The position numbers were made by a program, and so were the translations under genes. Below the pieces are notes generated by a model. That model made no database searches. It was not told the DNA's origin and saw nothing but the letters and a program-made list of their open reading frames with translations. 36,454 nt of DNA, taken from Desulfatirhabdium butyrativorans DSM 18734 (lineage in GTDB: Bacteria > Desulfobacterota > Desulfobacteria > Desulfobacterales > Desulfatirhabdiaceae). The stretch lies in the NCBI RefSeq assembly GCF_000429925.1, contig NZ_AUCU01000043.1:1-36454 (forward strand), read 5' to 3'. Below, in pieces: positions 24,291 through 32,692 of the stretch. Every line of letters begins with the position of its first letter. Positions within the stretch are counted from its first letter, which is position 1.

Positions 24291-25594
24291 CCATGTCTCG
24301 AATCGACGAATTGATCCGGATGATCCAGACGCTCGAAGACCAGTTGGTGGTCTGCATGCGCTGCGGGATGTGTCAATCGGTCTGCCCGCTCTATGCCCAG
24401 ACGGGCAAGGAAACGGATGTGGCCCGCGGCAAACTGGCCTTGCTCGATGGGCTGATGCACCGGATCATCGAAAACCCCGAGGGGGTCAAGGAAAGACTCG
24501 ACAACTGTCTGCTGTGCGGCTCCTGCGCCGCTGCCTGCCCCAGCGGGGTACATGTCCTCGATATCTTCATCCAGGCAAGGGCCATTCTCTCGGGCTATCT
24601 GGGGCTCAATCCCATCGAGCGCCTGATCCTCCGGGGCATGCTGGCCCAGCCTGCCATTTTCGACAAACTCATGGAATGGGGCGCCCGGCTGCAACCGCTC
24701 TTTGCCCGACCCGAAAACGCGATCATCGGTACATCCTGCGCCCGGTTTTTGTCGCCGCTCATCGAAAACCGGCATTTCGTGCCGCTTGCCCAAAAACCGT
24801 TCCACCAAACGCTCCCCCATCTGTCCACGCCTGCCGGCCGATCCGGCATCCGGGTGGCCGTTTTCACCGGCTGCCTGATCGACAAATTCTTTCCGCAGAT
24901 CGCCTCCGCAACCATCGAAGCGCTTCAGCATCACGGGGTCGGGATTTTTCTGCCGGACGATCAGGGCTGCTGTGGCATTCCAAGCCTTTCTTCAGGCGAC
25001 ACCCAAACGTTTCGCCGTCTGCTCGAACACAATCTGGGCCGGTTTTCAGCAGAACCCTTCGATATGCTGGTCACATCCTGCGCCACCTGCACATCCACCA
25101 TCCGAAAGCTCTGGCCCATGATGGCGGCATCCTATCCGGAAGCGCTCCGGCAGCAGGTCATCGATTTGGCGGAAAAAACGATGGACATCTCGGCGTTTCT
25201 CGTAACGCACTGCCGGCAAGATATGCCTGCGGCTTCCACCGATGCGGCCTCCCCAGTGGTCACTTACCACGATCCATGCCACCTGAAAAAATCGCTGGGT
25301 GTTTTTCGCGAACCGCGCCAGATCATCGAGGTCAGCGGGAATCGTTTCCAGGAGATGACCGAGCCGGATTCCTGCTGTGGGATGGGTGGAAGCTTTAACT
25401 TGAAGCACTACGAACTTTCCGCTAAGATGGGGGATCGCAAGGCGCAATTGATCCAGGACTCGGGAGCGTCAGTCGTGTCCACCGGATGCCCGGCTTGTAT
25501 GATGCAGATATCGGATGCCTTGTCCCGCAACAATGCAAAGATATCTGTCAAACACGTCATCGAACTCTATGCGGAGAAACTGCGTTCCTCATGA
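24287..25594 (+). CDS. glcF: GlcF-like Fe-S oxidoreductase subunit (two 4Fe-4S, CCG domains)
   Basis: The 435-residue partner of GlcD has two ferredoxin-type clusters near the N-terminus: CMRCGMCQSVC (Cys23, 26, 29 and Cys33) and CLLCGSCAAAC (Cys74, 77, 80 and Cys84). Two cysteine-rich CCG domains follow, with QGCCGIPSLSSG, TSCATC, YHDPCHLKKSL, DSCCGMGGSF and STGCPACMMQ. Such subunits carry electrons from the flavin to quinone, menaquinone or a heterodisulfide-reductase-like acceptor. Translation starts at ATG 24287 overlapping the glcD stop (ATGA); an internal ATG two codons later is also possible. The stop overlaps the regulator start in the same way. HdrB/GlpC proteins share the CCG pattern; pairing with GlcD favours GlcF. 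Confidence 0.92.
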   Translation: MTMSRIDELIRMIQTLEDQLVVCMRCGMCQSVCPLYAQTGKETDVARGKLALLDGLMHRIIENPEGVKERLDNCLLCGSCAAACPSGVHVLDIFIQARAILSGYLGLNPIERLILRGMLAQPAIFDKLMEWGARLQPLFARPENAIIGTSCARFLSPLIENRHFVPLAQKPFHQTLPHLSTPAGRSGIRVAVFTGCLIDKFFPQIASATIEALQHHGVGIFLPDDQGCCGIPSLSSGDTQTFRRLLEHNLGRFSAEPFDMLVTSCATCTSTIRKLWPMMAASYPEALRQQVIDLAEKTMDISAFLVTHCRQDMPAASTDAASPVVTYHDPCHLKKSLGVFREPRQIIEVSGNRFQEMTEPDSCCGMGGSFNLKHYELSAKMGDRKAQLIQDSGASVVSTGCPACMMQISDALSRNNAKISVKHVIELYAEKLRSS

Positions 25595-26310
25595 AGGTAT
25601 CGCTCAAGCCCATCAAGCCCAAACGTATTTCCGATCAGGTTTTCGACCAGCTTCGAGAACTCATTTTTCGAGGTGAGCTCAAAGCCGGCGAGCAGATCAT
25701 GCCGGAGCGAGAGCTGGCCGAAGCCCTGAATGTCAGCCGGATTTCGGTTCGGGATGCCATCAAGAAACTCGTGGTCATGGGGCTTTTGGAGCAACGGCAG
25801 GGGCAGGGCACTTTCGTGCGCAGCCCCGATGCCAAATCCCAGAATCCGCTGGCTATCCTGATGGAAACCCAGAACGCCAGCCTGGAAGACCTGCTCGAGG
25901 TACGCATGGGACTCGAATGTTATCCGGCTTCCCTGGCAGCCGAACGCGCATCGGCAAGCGATATTCAGTTTCTGGAAAAAAGCATCGAGGAAATGCGCAG
26001 CGAAGTCCAGTCCGGAAGGCTGGGAACGGAAGCCGACGTTTCGTTTCACATGGCCATCGCCTATGCCACGAAAAATCCGCTTCAGGTCTACATCATGAAA
26101 AACTTTTTCGACTTTCTCTTCGTGGGCATCAAGGAGAACCTCTCCTATCTTTACAAAGTCCCCGGAAACATCGAAACCATCCTCGAACAACATCAGAAGA
26201 TCTTTCAGGCCATTCGAAGCCACGATCCGGCCCAGTCCTTCGATGCCATGAAGGAACACATCCATTTCGTCCTGAATTTTTTCCGGTCATTCAACATCAA
26301 GAAAGTGTAA
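25591..26310 (+). CDS. FadR/GntR-family transcriptional regulator
   Basis: The 239-residue protein has an N-terminal winged helix-turn-helix (about residues 8-75: ISDQVFDQLRELIFRGELKAGEQIMPERELAEALNVSRISVRDAIKKL...RQGQGTFV) and a C-terminal all-helical FCD ligand domain (about 90-235). In that domain the acidic and His metal-binding pattern is partly visible (ADVSFHMAIA, EQHQKIFQAI, MKEHIHFV). ATG 25591 overlaps the glcF stop (ATGA), so the regulator is translated with its likely targets. FadR-group repressors such as LldR and GlcC respond to lactate or glycolate. The TGGT-N3-ACCA site upstream of glcD fits autoregulation of this operon. Downstream lies a hexamer array seven bases after the stop. 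Confidence 0.9.
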   Translation: MKVSLKPIKPKRISDQVFDQLRELIFRGELKAGEQIMPERELAEALNVSRISVRDAIKKLVVMGLLEQRQGQGTFVRSPDAKSQNPLAILMETQNASLEDLLEVRMGLECYPASLAAERASASDIQFLEKSIEEMRSEVQSGRLGTEADVSFHMAIAYATKNPLQVYIMKNFFDFLFVGIKENLSYLYKVPGNIETILEQHQKIFQAIRSHDPAQSFDAMKEHIHFVLNFFRSFNIKKV

Positions 26311-26316
26311 CCCGCC

Positions 26317-26375
26317 GTCATCGTCATCGTTGTCGTTGTCGTTGTCGTTGTCGTAGTCGTAGTCGTAGTCGTAAC
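26317..26375. repeat. Hexamer/trimer array (GTTGTC, GTAGTC)
   Basis: About ten units of TCGTTG and TCGTAG start seven bases after the regulator stop. It belongs to the same class as 5316, 8535 and 14058. Confidence 0.8.
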
Positions 26376-26528
26376 CGCAAATCCCCTTCTCCCCGCTTGC
26401 GGGGCGAGCGAGAGACTCCCATAGAAATCGCCCATGCGAGGGGACACCCCGTTCAAAGAAAGCCGGTTCTGCCGGCCGGGTATCAAACCCGGCCTTACAT
26501 CAACAGGCTCCATCAATGCAGGAATCCG

Positions 26529-26711
26529 ATGAAAGAAGGCCAGAGCGGGACGCTCTGGTTACCACCGGGTTCATCAATACAGCAACCCTATGAGAGAAGG
26601 CCAGAGCGGGACGCTCTGGTTACCACCGGGTTCATCAATACAGCAACCCTATGAGAGAAGGCCAGAGCGGGACGCTCTGGTTACCACTGGATCCATCAAT
26701 GCAGGGGCCCT
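26529..26711. repeat. 61-bp tandem repeat, three copies, each with a hairpin
   Basis: The exact phrase gaaggccagagcgggacgct recurs at 26535, 26596 and 26657. Each unit contains CCAGAGCG-GGA-CGCTCTGG, a perfect 8-bp stem. The first two copies are nearly identical; the third diverges and enters the 3' end of the MaoC gene. The array lies between convergent genes. The 26376-26528 stretch holds weaker 63-bp-family fragments. Confidence 0.9.
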
Positions 26712-27217
26712 ATAGATCGGGCTTTTCTCGATGGACCGGCATCCTCCCGGATGCCATTGGTCGGATCGCCTTCCGCCATCATTTGCTGCAACACACGGCG
26801 ATCAGCCTCCGAAGGCAGCCTTCCCCGAATGTGGGCCGTCAGCACCACTTCCCCGTTCTGGTTGGTCATTACAACGTCTGCATCGGCCCGTTGGCGGTCG
26901 TCGATCGTGTGAATCGTCATGGTGCAGGTGACCGTATCCCCGATATAGACGGGTTTTTTGAAGCGAAAATCGATGCCGGAGGCAAGCCATCCAATCTGGC
27001 CGCCGATCTCGGTCACCATGCCGCCAACCAGCAACCCATGACAGATCCGCTGCTTCAGCCCTTTTGCGGCAACGAAACGATCTTCCAGGTGTATGGGGTT
27101 GTAGTCCCGCGTCAGGGCGGCAAACGCCCGCACGTCCTCCTCGGTAAAAGTGCGAACGATTCGGAATTGATCTCCCGCCGATATGCCATCCACCGTTTTT
27201 TGTCGAATCCAGTTCAC
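26696..27217 (-). CDS. MaoC-like (R)-specific enoyl-CoA hydratase
   Basis: The protein has 173 residues from GTG 27217, which is preceded by AAAGGAGG at eight bases; an ATG at 27238 would place that site inside the gene. It has a hot-dog fold MaoC/PhaJ signature: FTEEDVRAFAALTRDYNPIH with catalytic Asp38 and His43, then GLKQRICHGLLVGGMVTEIGG and KKPVYIGDTVTCTMTI. Such enzymes hydrate trans-2-enoyl-CoA to (R)-3-hydroxyacyl-CoA, or act on other acyl-CoAs. The last residues, about SIGPLH, and the stop lie in the third 61-bp repeat copy. No operon partner is visible; the acyl-CoA synthetase at 32693 may be metabolically related. Confidence 0.87.
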   Translation of the reverse strand: MNWIRQKTVDGISAGDQFRIVRTFTEEDVRAFAALTRDYNPIHLEDRFVAAKGLKQRICHGLLVGGMVTEIGGQIGWLASGIDFRFKKPVYIGDTVTCTMTIHTIDDRQRADADVVMTNQNGEVVLTAHIRGRLPSEADRRVLQQMMAEGDPTNGIREDAGPSRKARSIGPLH

Positions 27218-27419
27218 GAACTGCACCTCCTTTGCCATTTTCCCCTGCATATCGCTCCGGTCTTTCCCCGCTCCAGCCCGGATATGCAAGCCCCTTGGGT
27301 TGAGATCCCGGAAAAAACTTCGGCAATTGGGGTTTGATTCCCTATTGAAAACATGCTAAGAAAACGAGCCAATCTGCCTTTCAAAGGCATTTTGCCATCT
27401 ATTTACCGTGAAAAGGCTG

Positions 27420-27575
27420 TAGTCGGCAGTGGGTCGTCGGTAGCCTGTAGGGGCGACCCGCCGGTCGCCCCTACGAGTCCAGCGTAGGCCAACATTTTGA
27501 ACTCCTCCCGGCACGGGCGGAATTCCGCTGGAATGACGATCCAATGCCTCTGTGGGAATGACGGACCGAATTTTC
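27420..27575. repeat. Repeat cluster in the 27218-27651 spacer
   Basis: It holds a degenerate heptamer stretch (27420-27446), the perfect hairpin GTAGGGGCGACC/GGTCGCCCCTAC (27447-27474) inverse to 22503-22530, and an inverted copy of the dispersed motif (about 27505-27575: ggaatgac..., gaattttcat). No convincing promoter was found for the divergent genes. Confidence 0.7.
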
Positions 27576-27651
27576 ATTTGCAGGGGTGGTGAAACCCACC
27601 ATGGATAGTTATCATACAAACCTTATCGATTGACGTCAAAGGGGGATTTCG

Positions 27652-28137
27652 ATGCGACCTGCAGGAAAGAAACTGTTTGGACTCGTGATGTTCAGCCTCA
27701 TGTGTGTCTTGGTTTTTTCCTCTGTACCCATTGCCAAACAAGCCAAAGATCCCATCTGTATCCCGATGGGCAACATCGAGCTCAAGGCGCCTGGCACCGT
27801 AACGCCCGACCGTCCATCGGTCACCTTTCCGCACAATACGCATTTCGATTATTCCTGCAAGCGATGCCACCACACCTGGAACGGCCAGGATCCCATTCAG
27901 GGATGCATGACATCCGGATGCCACGATCTGGACAGCGCACCCAAGCCGGCAAACAACCCGAAGAAAGGTGCCGAAGGCTCCATGAAATATTTCAAGAATG
28001 CCTTCCATACCCAGTGCATCGGCTGCCACAAAGCCATCAAAATGAAAAACATCGAAATTGAAAAATCGTTTTCTGCAGTCAAAGCCAAACAGATGAAAAC
28101 CGGGCCGACGGGATGCACCGTCTGTCACGCCAAATGA
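27652..28137 (+). CDS. Tetrahaem class III cytochrome c3
   Basis: The 161-residue periplasmic electron carrier has an N-terminal signal peptide (KKLFGLVMFSLMCVLVFSSVP) and four c-type haem sites: CKRCH (69-73), CMTSGCH with the longer CX4CH spacing (85-91), CIGCH (122-126) and CTVCH (155-159). Axial His candidates include His61 and His64 in FPHNTH and the second His of CHH. The mixed CX2CH/CX4CH pattern is typical of cytochrome c3 of sulfate reducers, which links periplasmic hydrogenases or formate dehydrogenases to membrane complexes. AGGGGG precedes ATG 27652. Length and motif order are normal for the family. The gene appears monocistronic, and a hairpin follows the stop. Confidence 0.93.
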   Translation: MRPAGKKLFGLVMFSLMCVLVFSSVPIAKQAKDPICIPMGNIELKAPGTVTPDRPSVTFPHNTHFDYSCKRCHHTWNGQDPIQGCMTSGCHDLDSAPKPANNPKKGAEGSMKYFKNAFHTQCIGCHKAIKMKNIEIEKSFSAVKAKQMKTGPTGCTVCHAK

Positions 28138-28143
28138 GCCGAT

Positions 28144-28180
28144 GTGCTGCGGAGGCGATTGACCATCGCTTCCGCAGCAT
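28144..28180 (+). terminator. Long hairpin after cytochrome c3 (possible terminator)
   Basis: A 16-bp stem (28144-28159 with 28165-28180; core GCTGCGG/CCGCAGC) surrounds a TGACC loop. Only three T's follow, so intrinsic termination is possible but weak. The rest of 28181-28415 shows no other feature. Confidence 0.55.
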
Positions 28181-28415
28181 TTCCGCCCAGGCTGCCTGCC
28201 CAGGCAATGGAACGGCAAACGTTCGAACCACCTCAGACCAAAACGCTTTTTGAGAACCGGAACCTCCGTTTCCATCTCAGAACATCCTCCGATTCACGGA
28301 TTGCCACATGCCTTGATGGCAATCTTTGCCCGAGCTTCCGGTACCTTCAATCCGACAGCCTCCAGCAATTCGATGTGTACCGGAATCCGACTTCAACAGG
28401 CGGCGCAAAAGAGTC

Positions 28416-29687
28416 ATGGCAGAAATGTTTTTCGCTGATATGTTGCTGATGATCGTTCTGCTGGGCCTCTCGGCATTCTTCTCCTCAGCCGAAACCGCTT
28501 TCTTTTCCATCCCGAAAACCAAGGCCATCCACCTGGCCAGGGAAAACGGCGGCGCCTACAGCCTGGTTCTCCGGCTGAAGGAAGACCCGCACACGCTGCT
28601 GACCACCCTGCTGATCGGCAACAACCTGATCAATATCGGCACATCGGCCTACGCCACGGCCATTGCCCTGAAAATCTTTCCCGACTACGCCATCAGCATC
28701 GCCATCGGGGTTGTCACCCTCTTCATCCTCGTCTTCGGGGAAGTTTTTCCCAAATCCATCGCTGCCCAGAACAACATTTTGATCGCAAGGCTGACAGTCT
28801 ATCCGATCTTCTGGCTTTCCATCCTGTTCAGACCCATCGTCTGGTTTTTAAACTTCATTCCCCGCATCACACACAAGCTTCATCCACCCCAGAAAGTTTC
28901 CGAGGAAGAATTGCTGACCTTCGTCGAGATGGTCGAGGAAGAAGGTGAAATCAAGCAGGAAGAGCGGGAACTGATCCACAAGATCTTTCGCTTCGATGAC
29001 ACCAGCGCCAGCGAAATCATGACCCCCAGGGCCGACATGTTCGTCATCGACATCACCGAACCCTTCGACTTGAAGGCCGTCATCGAATCGGGCTTTACCC
29101 GTATTCCCGTGATCGAAAACGATATCGATCACGTCGTGGGCATTCTCAACATCAAGGATGTCTTTTTTCATCAAACCATTCGCAATACACCCATCGATGT
29201 GCGAAAAATCATGCGGGAACCCTATTTCGTGCCGGAAAACAAGAAGCTGGATCGGTTGCTGCATCAGTTCAAAAAGCGCAAGAACCACATCGCCATTGTC
29301 GTGGACGAATATGGAGGGGTGTCAGGCCTGATCTGTCTTGAGGACGTGCTGGAAGAAATCGTCGGGGAAATCAGCGACGAGACCGATGACGAAGAGCCAT
29401 ACATCATCAAGACCAAACCCAACGAGTGGATCGTCCTCGGTAAAACGGACATCGAGGAAGTCAACCGCAAGACTCCCATGCAGATTCCGGACTCGCGAGA
29501 ATACGATACGTTTAGCGGATTTATTTTGTCCCACATCGGCCACATTCCCCGGGAAAAGGAGGAAATCCATCTCGATCCGTTTCTGATCATCGTCAAGGAA
29601 ATGGCTGGTAACCGCATCAACAAACTGCTGGTGCGCCAGGTAGCGGAAACCCCTTCCGCCGGGGAAACCCTCCGATTGACGGCCTGA
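28416..29687 (+). CDS. CorC/HlyC (CNNM) family membrane protein with CBS domains
   Basis: The 423-residue protein has an N-terminal DUF21 membrane domain with about four hydrophobic helices (MFFADMLLMIVLLGLSAFFSSAETAFFSI..., TLLIGNNLINIG, IAIGVVTLFILVFGEVFPKSIA). A pair of CBS domains follows at about residues 195-320 (EIMTPRADMFVID, FTRIPVIENDIDHVVGILNIKD). Then come the HIAIVVDEYGGVSGLICLEDVLEEIVGEI linker and a C-terminal CorC_HlyC transporter-associated domain. Relatives are annotated as hemolysins but are more probably magnesium or divalent-cation transport or efflux proteins. ATG 28416 begins the conserved membrane domain; the upstream frame extension lacks homology. No strong ribosome site is seen. 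priA follows after six bases, so the two may be cotranscribed. Confidence 0.9.
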   Translation: MAEMFFADMLLMIVLLGLSAFFSSAETAFFSIPKTKAIHLARENGGAYSLVLRLKEDPHTLLTTLLIGNNLINIGTSAYATAIALKIFPDYAISIAIGVVTLFILVFGEVFPKSIAAQNNILIARLTVYPIFWLSILFRPIVWFLNFIPRITHKLHPPQKVSEEELLTFVEMVEEEGEIKQEERELIHKIFRFDDTSASEIMTPRADMFVIDITEPFDLKAVIESGFTRIPVIENDIDHVVGILNIKDVFFHQTIRNTPIDVRKIMREPYFVPENKKLDRLLHQFKKRKNHIAIVVDEYGGVSGLICLEDVLEEIVGEISDETDDEEPYIIKTKPNEWIVLGKTDIEEVNRKTPMQIPDSREYDTFSGFILSHIGHIPREKEEIHLDPFLIIVKEMAGNRINKLLVRQVAETPSAGETLRLTA

Positions 29688-29693
29688 TCCGAT

Positions 29694-32147
29694 ATGAACG
29701 ATGCTTCCCGCTATGAAGTCGCCGTTGCCCTTCCTGTCAGGGGAACATTTACCTATTCAGGGCCGCCATCCGCTCCCTGTGCGCCTGAGATCGGCATGCG
29801 GGTGGTGGTCCCTTTCGGCAGACGACCCGCAACCGGCTATATACTCGGTCCCGCCACAGACACTCGTGAAGACATTCTTCCCATTCAGGCTGTCGTCGAT
29901 ACCACCCCCATTTTCCCGCCTTCACTCGTCCCGTTTTTCCGGTGGCTTTCCGTTTATTATCTCTACCCCATAGGCGAAGTCATTCAGGCTGGTCTTCCCG
30001 GATGCATCGATGCAGGAATCGCCTGGTACTACCACATTACGGAGGCGGGTTTGCAGGCACTGGCCGAAGGAGGGCTCAAGGAAAATCATCGAACCGCACT
30101 CCAGGCGCTGGCTTCCGGCAAAACGGAGCGATCAAAACGGACTGCCGGCATGAAGGGGCGGGCAGGCAGCAAGGGGGTGTCAGCAGCCGTCCTGAACGGG
30201 CTCATCCGAAAAGGCTATGCCCTTCGGGAGTACCGCCTCGAAAAAGACCGGGTACGGCATCTGACCGAAACCGTGGTGCGCCTTTCCTCCGATCATGCGC
30301 CAGGCACCGATGGCGCATCTTCACCTGAACTTCATAAGATCATGGAAACGGTGGCGCGCTACGGGGAGATGCCGCTTCGCATGCTGAAAAAAGAGGCGGC
30401 AGGCGCGACGCCCGCCCGGATTCGAAAACTCGTGGATCAGCGCTGGCTGGAGCTTGACAAGCGGATCGTTTACCGCGACCCGTTCGGGGAAATGATCGAT
30501 CCGGAACCGCTTCCCAATTTGACCGAGGAACAGCGTATCGCAACCCGGATGCTTTCCGCTGCCATCGGCAACGGCTACGAGGGTTTCCTGCTCAACGGAG
30601 TCACCGGCAGTGGCAAGACGGAGGTCTATCTTCATGCCTGCCGGATGGCTGTGGCCAAAAATATGGATGTTCTGGTGCTGGTGCCGGAAATCGCCCTCAT
30701 CTCCCAGATCGAGCGGGCATTTCGGGCGCGGTTTGGCAACCGCATTGCCGTCATCCACAGCGGCCTCTCCGAAGGAAAGCGTTTCGATGAATGGCATCGC
30801 ATTCTGCACAAAGAAGTGCATATCGTCATCGGTACGCGATCAGCCATCTTCGCGCCGCTCGAGCGAATCGGCCTCATCATCGTGGATGAAGAGCACGACA
30901 CCTCGTTCAAACAGGAATCCGGTCTTCGATACCATGCGCGGGACATGGCCATGGTCCGCGCGAAACTCTGCAATGCCGTCGTGCTGCTCGGATCGGCTAC
31001 GCCATCCATTCAGTCGTTCTACAACCTTTCGATCGGAAAGCTCCGCCAGATCCGGATGCAGAACCGGGTGGAGGATCGGCCGCTGCCGGCAATCGAAGTG
31101 GTGGATTTGAGCGTGCGAAGAGACACACGCGGAACGGAGCGGTTCATCACCCCGGAGTTGCACCAGGCCATGGTCGAAACACTCGACAGGGGGGAGCAGG
31201 TGCTGCTGTTTCTGAACCGAAGGGGGTTTGCGGCGCTTCCGGTGTGCGCTCACTGCGGGCTTGTCCTGCGCTGCAGAAACTGCGACATCTCCCTGACCTA
31301 CCACCAGCAGGAAGACACCTACCGCTGCCATTACTGCGGCTATGCCATCGACGGATCATCGCCATGCCCGGCATGTGGAAGCCCCAAAATCAAACGACTG
31401 GGTATCGGAACCGAAAAAGTGGAAGCGACCGTGAAAGGGTTGTTTCCGGCTGCCCGCCTCGCCCGAATGGATCGGGACGCCATCCGCGGTAAACACACCC
31501 TGCTCAACCTGTTGAAGGACCTTCGAAACCGGAAAATCGACATCCTGATCGGCACCCAGATGGTCACCAAGGGCCACGACTTTCCCTACATCACCCTGGT
31601 GGGGATTCTGCTGGCCGATCAGTCCCTGCATTTTCCGGATTTTCGGGCTGCGGAGCGCACATTCCAGATCATCTCCCAGGTGGCAGGCCGGGCAGGAAGA
31701 GGGGAGCAGCCCGGACGCGTCATCGTTCAGACGTATACGCCCAGGCACTTCAGCGTGGTATCCGCCATTGCGGGGGATTATGAAGGGTTCTATTGGAAGG
31801 AAATTTCGTACCGGAAACGCCTGAGTTATCCGCCGTTTTCCAGCATGGCGCAGATGCTGGTTCACTCGAAGGACCCGAGACGGGCAAAAGATCATGCCGA
31901 GGCTCTCGGCCAAATCCTCCATCACAACCGCACTTCGGCGGAGATGCGCCAAATTCTGGTGATGGGACCCATTCAGGCCTTCGTGGCGAAGCTCATCAAT
32001 CAGCACCGCTGGCAATTGCTGCTCAAGTCGAAAAACCGCAGAGCGCTCCACGATTTTCTGGAGCGCACGATGTTCGAGAATCCCGGCATGTTTCATCCGA
32101 AGCAAATCGGGGTGGCCATCGATATCGATCCGGTCTTCATGATGTAG
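29694..32147 (+). CDS. priA: Primosomal replication-restart helicase PriA
   Basis: The 817-residue 3'-to-5' DNA helicase reloads the replisome at stalled forks. An N-terminal DNA-binding domain starts VAVALPVRGTFTY and includes GMRVVVPFGRRPATGYIL. The helicase core has Walker A GVTGSGKTEVY (about 302-312), DEEHDTSF, LGSATPSI and GTQMVTKGHDFPYITLVGIL. The zinc-binding insert (about 515-565) has eight cysteines in CxxC pairs: CAHC, CRNC, CHYC and CPAC. The closing QVAGRAGRGEQPGRVIVQTY is typical. ATG 29694 sits six bases after the CorC stop. The 3' end overlaps the convergent gene at 32137 by 11 bp. The protein is somewhat longer than the E. coli form (about 730), mainly through an N-terminal linker rich in Gly/Lys near residues 130-160. 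Confidence 0.96.
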   Translation: MNDASRYEVAVALPVRGTFTYSGPPSAPCAPEIGMRVVVPFGRRPATGYILGPATDTREDILPIQAVVDTTPIFPPSLVPFFRWLSVYYLYPIGEVIQAGLPGCIDAGIAWYYHITEAGLQALAEGGLKENHRTALQALASGKTERSKRTAGMKGRAGSKGVSAAVLNGLIRKGYALREYRLEKDRVRHLTETVVRLSSDHAPGTDGASSPELHKIMETVARYGEMPLRMLKKEAAGATPARIRKLVDQRWLELDKRIVYRDPFGEMIDPEPLPNLTEEQRIATRMLSAAIGNGYEGFLLNGVTGSGKTEVYLHACRMAVAKNMDVLVLVPEIALISQIERAFRARFGNRIAVIHSGLSEGKRFDEWHRILHKEVHIVIGTRSAIFAPLERIGLIIVDEEHDTSFKQESGLRYHARDMAMVRAKLCNAVVLLGSATPSIQSFYNLSIGKLRQIRMQNRVEDRPLPAIEVVDLSVRRDTRGTERFITPELHQAMVETLDRGEQVLLFLNRRGFAALPVCAHCGLVLRCRNCDISLTYHQQEDTYRCHYCGYAIDGSSPCPACGSPKIKRLGIGTEKVEATVKGLFPAARLARMDRDAIRGKHTLLNLLKDLRNRKIDILIGTQMVTKGHDFPYITLVGILLADQSLHFPDFRAAERTFQIISQVAGRAGRGEQPGRVIVQTYTPRHFSVVSAIAGDYEGFYWKEISYRKRLSYPPFSSMAQMLVHSKDPRRAKDHAEALGQILHHNRTSAEMRQILVMGPIQAFVAKLINQHRWQLLLKSKNRRALHDFLERTMFENPGMFHPKQIGVAIDIDPVFMM

Positions 32148-32508
32148 CAGCCTGGAGCCCCAGCTCCTGCTGCAGCCATTGCCGCAATTCGCCATCGACG
32201 GCATAAACCCCTTTGTTGTAACCCACCGACTGCATGAAGCGTTCGGCAATGGGGTGGGGCAATTCGATACGGGCCAGGTCTTGGGCAATTTCGGAATTTC
32301 TTCTGACAAGATAGAGAACGGGCTTTTCTTTCCAGGTGTTGACAACGAAATAATGGGAAACGTCATCCTTGGAGCGGATCACATAGTTGCCCCTCGCCCA
32401 GTTGTTTCCCCATTCGAGATAGAGGCGGACAGCCTCTTCGGGCGTCATGTTCCAATCGATATCGTTGAGCAACTGGCGGTTGTTCCGGATTTCGGAAATC
32501 GTCATCAT
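32137..32508 (-). CDS. Small conserved protein, resembles the DVU0772 family
   Basis: The product has 123 residues from ATG 32508, with AGGAGG a few bases upstream; longer frames to 32631 read an unsupported lead. It starts MMTISEIRNNRQLLNDIDWNMTPEEAVRLYLEWGNNW and continues YVIRSKDDVSHYFVVNTWKEKPVLYLVRRNSEIA, ending in a WLQQEL helix. From memory this resembles a family of small proteins found in Desulfovibrio and related sulfate reducers (named after DVU0772); I am moderately sure. No catalytic motif, membrane segment or signal peptide is visible, and no function is known to me. It is convergent with priA and lies near the upstream region of the acyl-CoA synthetase, which runs the opposite way. 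Confidence 0.8.
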   Translation of the reverse strand: MMTISEIRNNRQLLNDIDWNMTPEEAVRLYLEWGNNWARGNYVIRSKDDVSHYFVVNTWKEKPVLYLVRRNSEIAQDLARIELPHPIAERFMQSVGYNKGVYAVDGELRQWLQQELGLQAATS

Positions 32509-32692
32509 GAGAACCTCCTGGCTGGAAATGATGGATATGCGTCTACGATCAGGAATCTTTCTCAACAAGATAGGTCGCGTACAGCAAACCGTCAAGCATG
32601 GGATACACCTGGCAAGCCCACGGTTATACACCGGGCCAATCGGTGGATGACCCCGTTCCTCAATCAGAACAGCGATACAGAAAGGAGAAACG

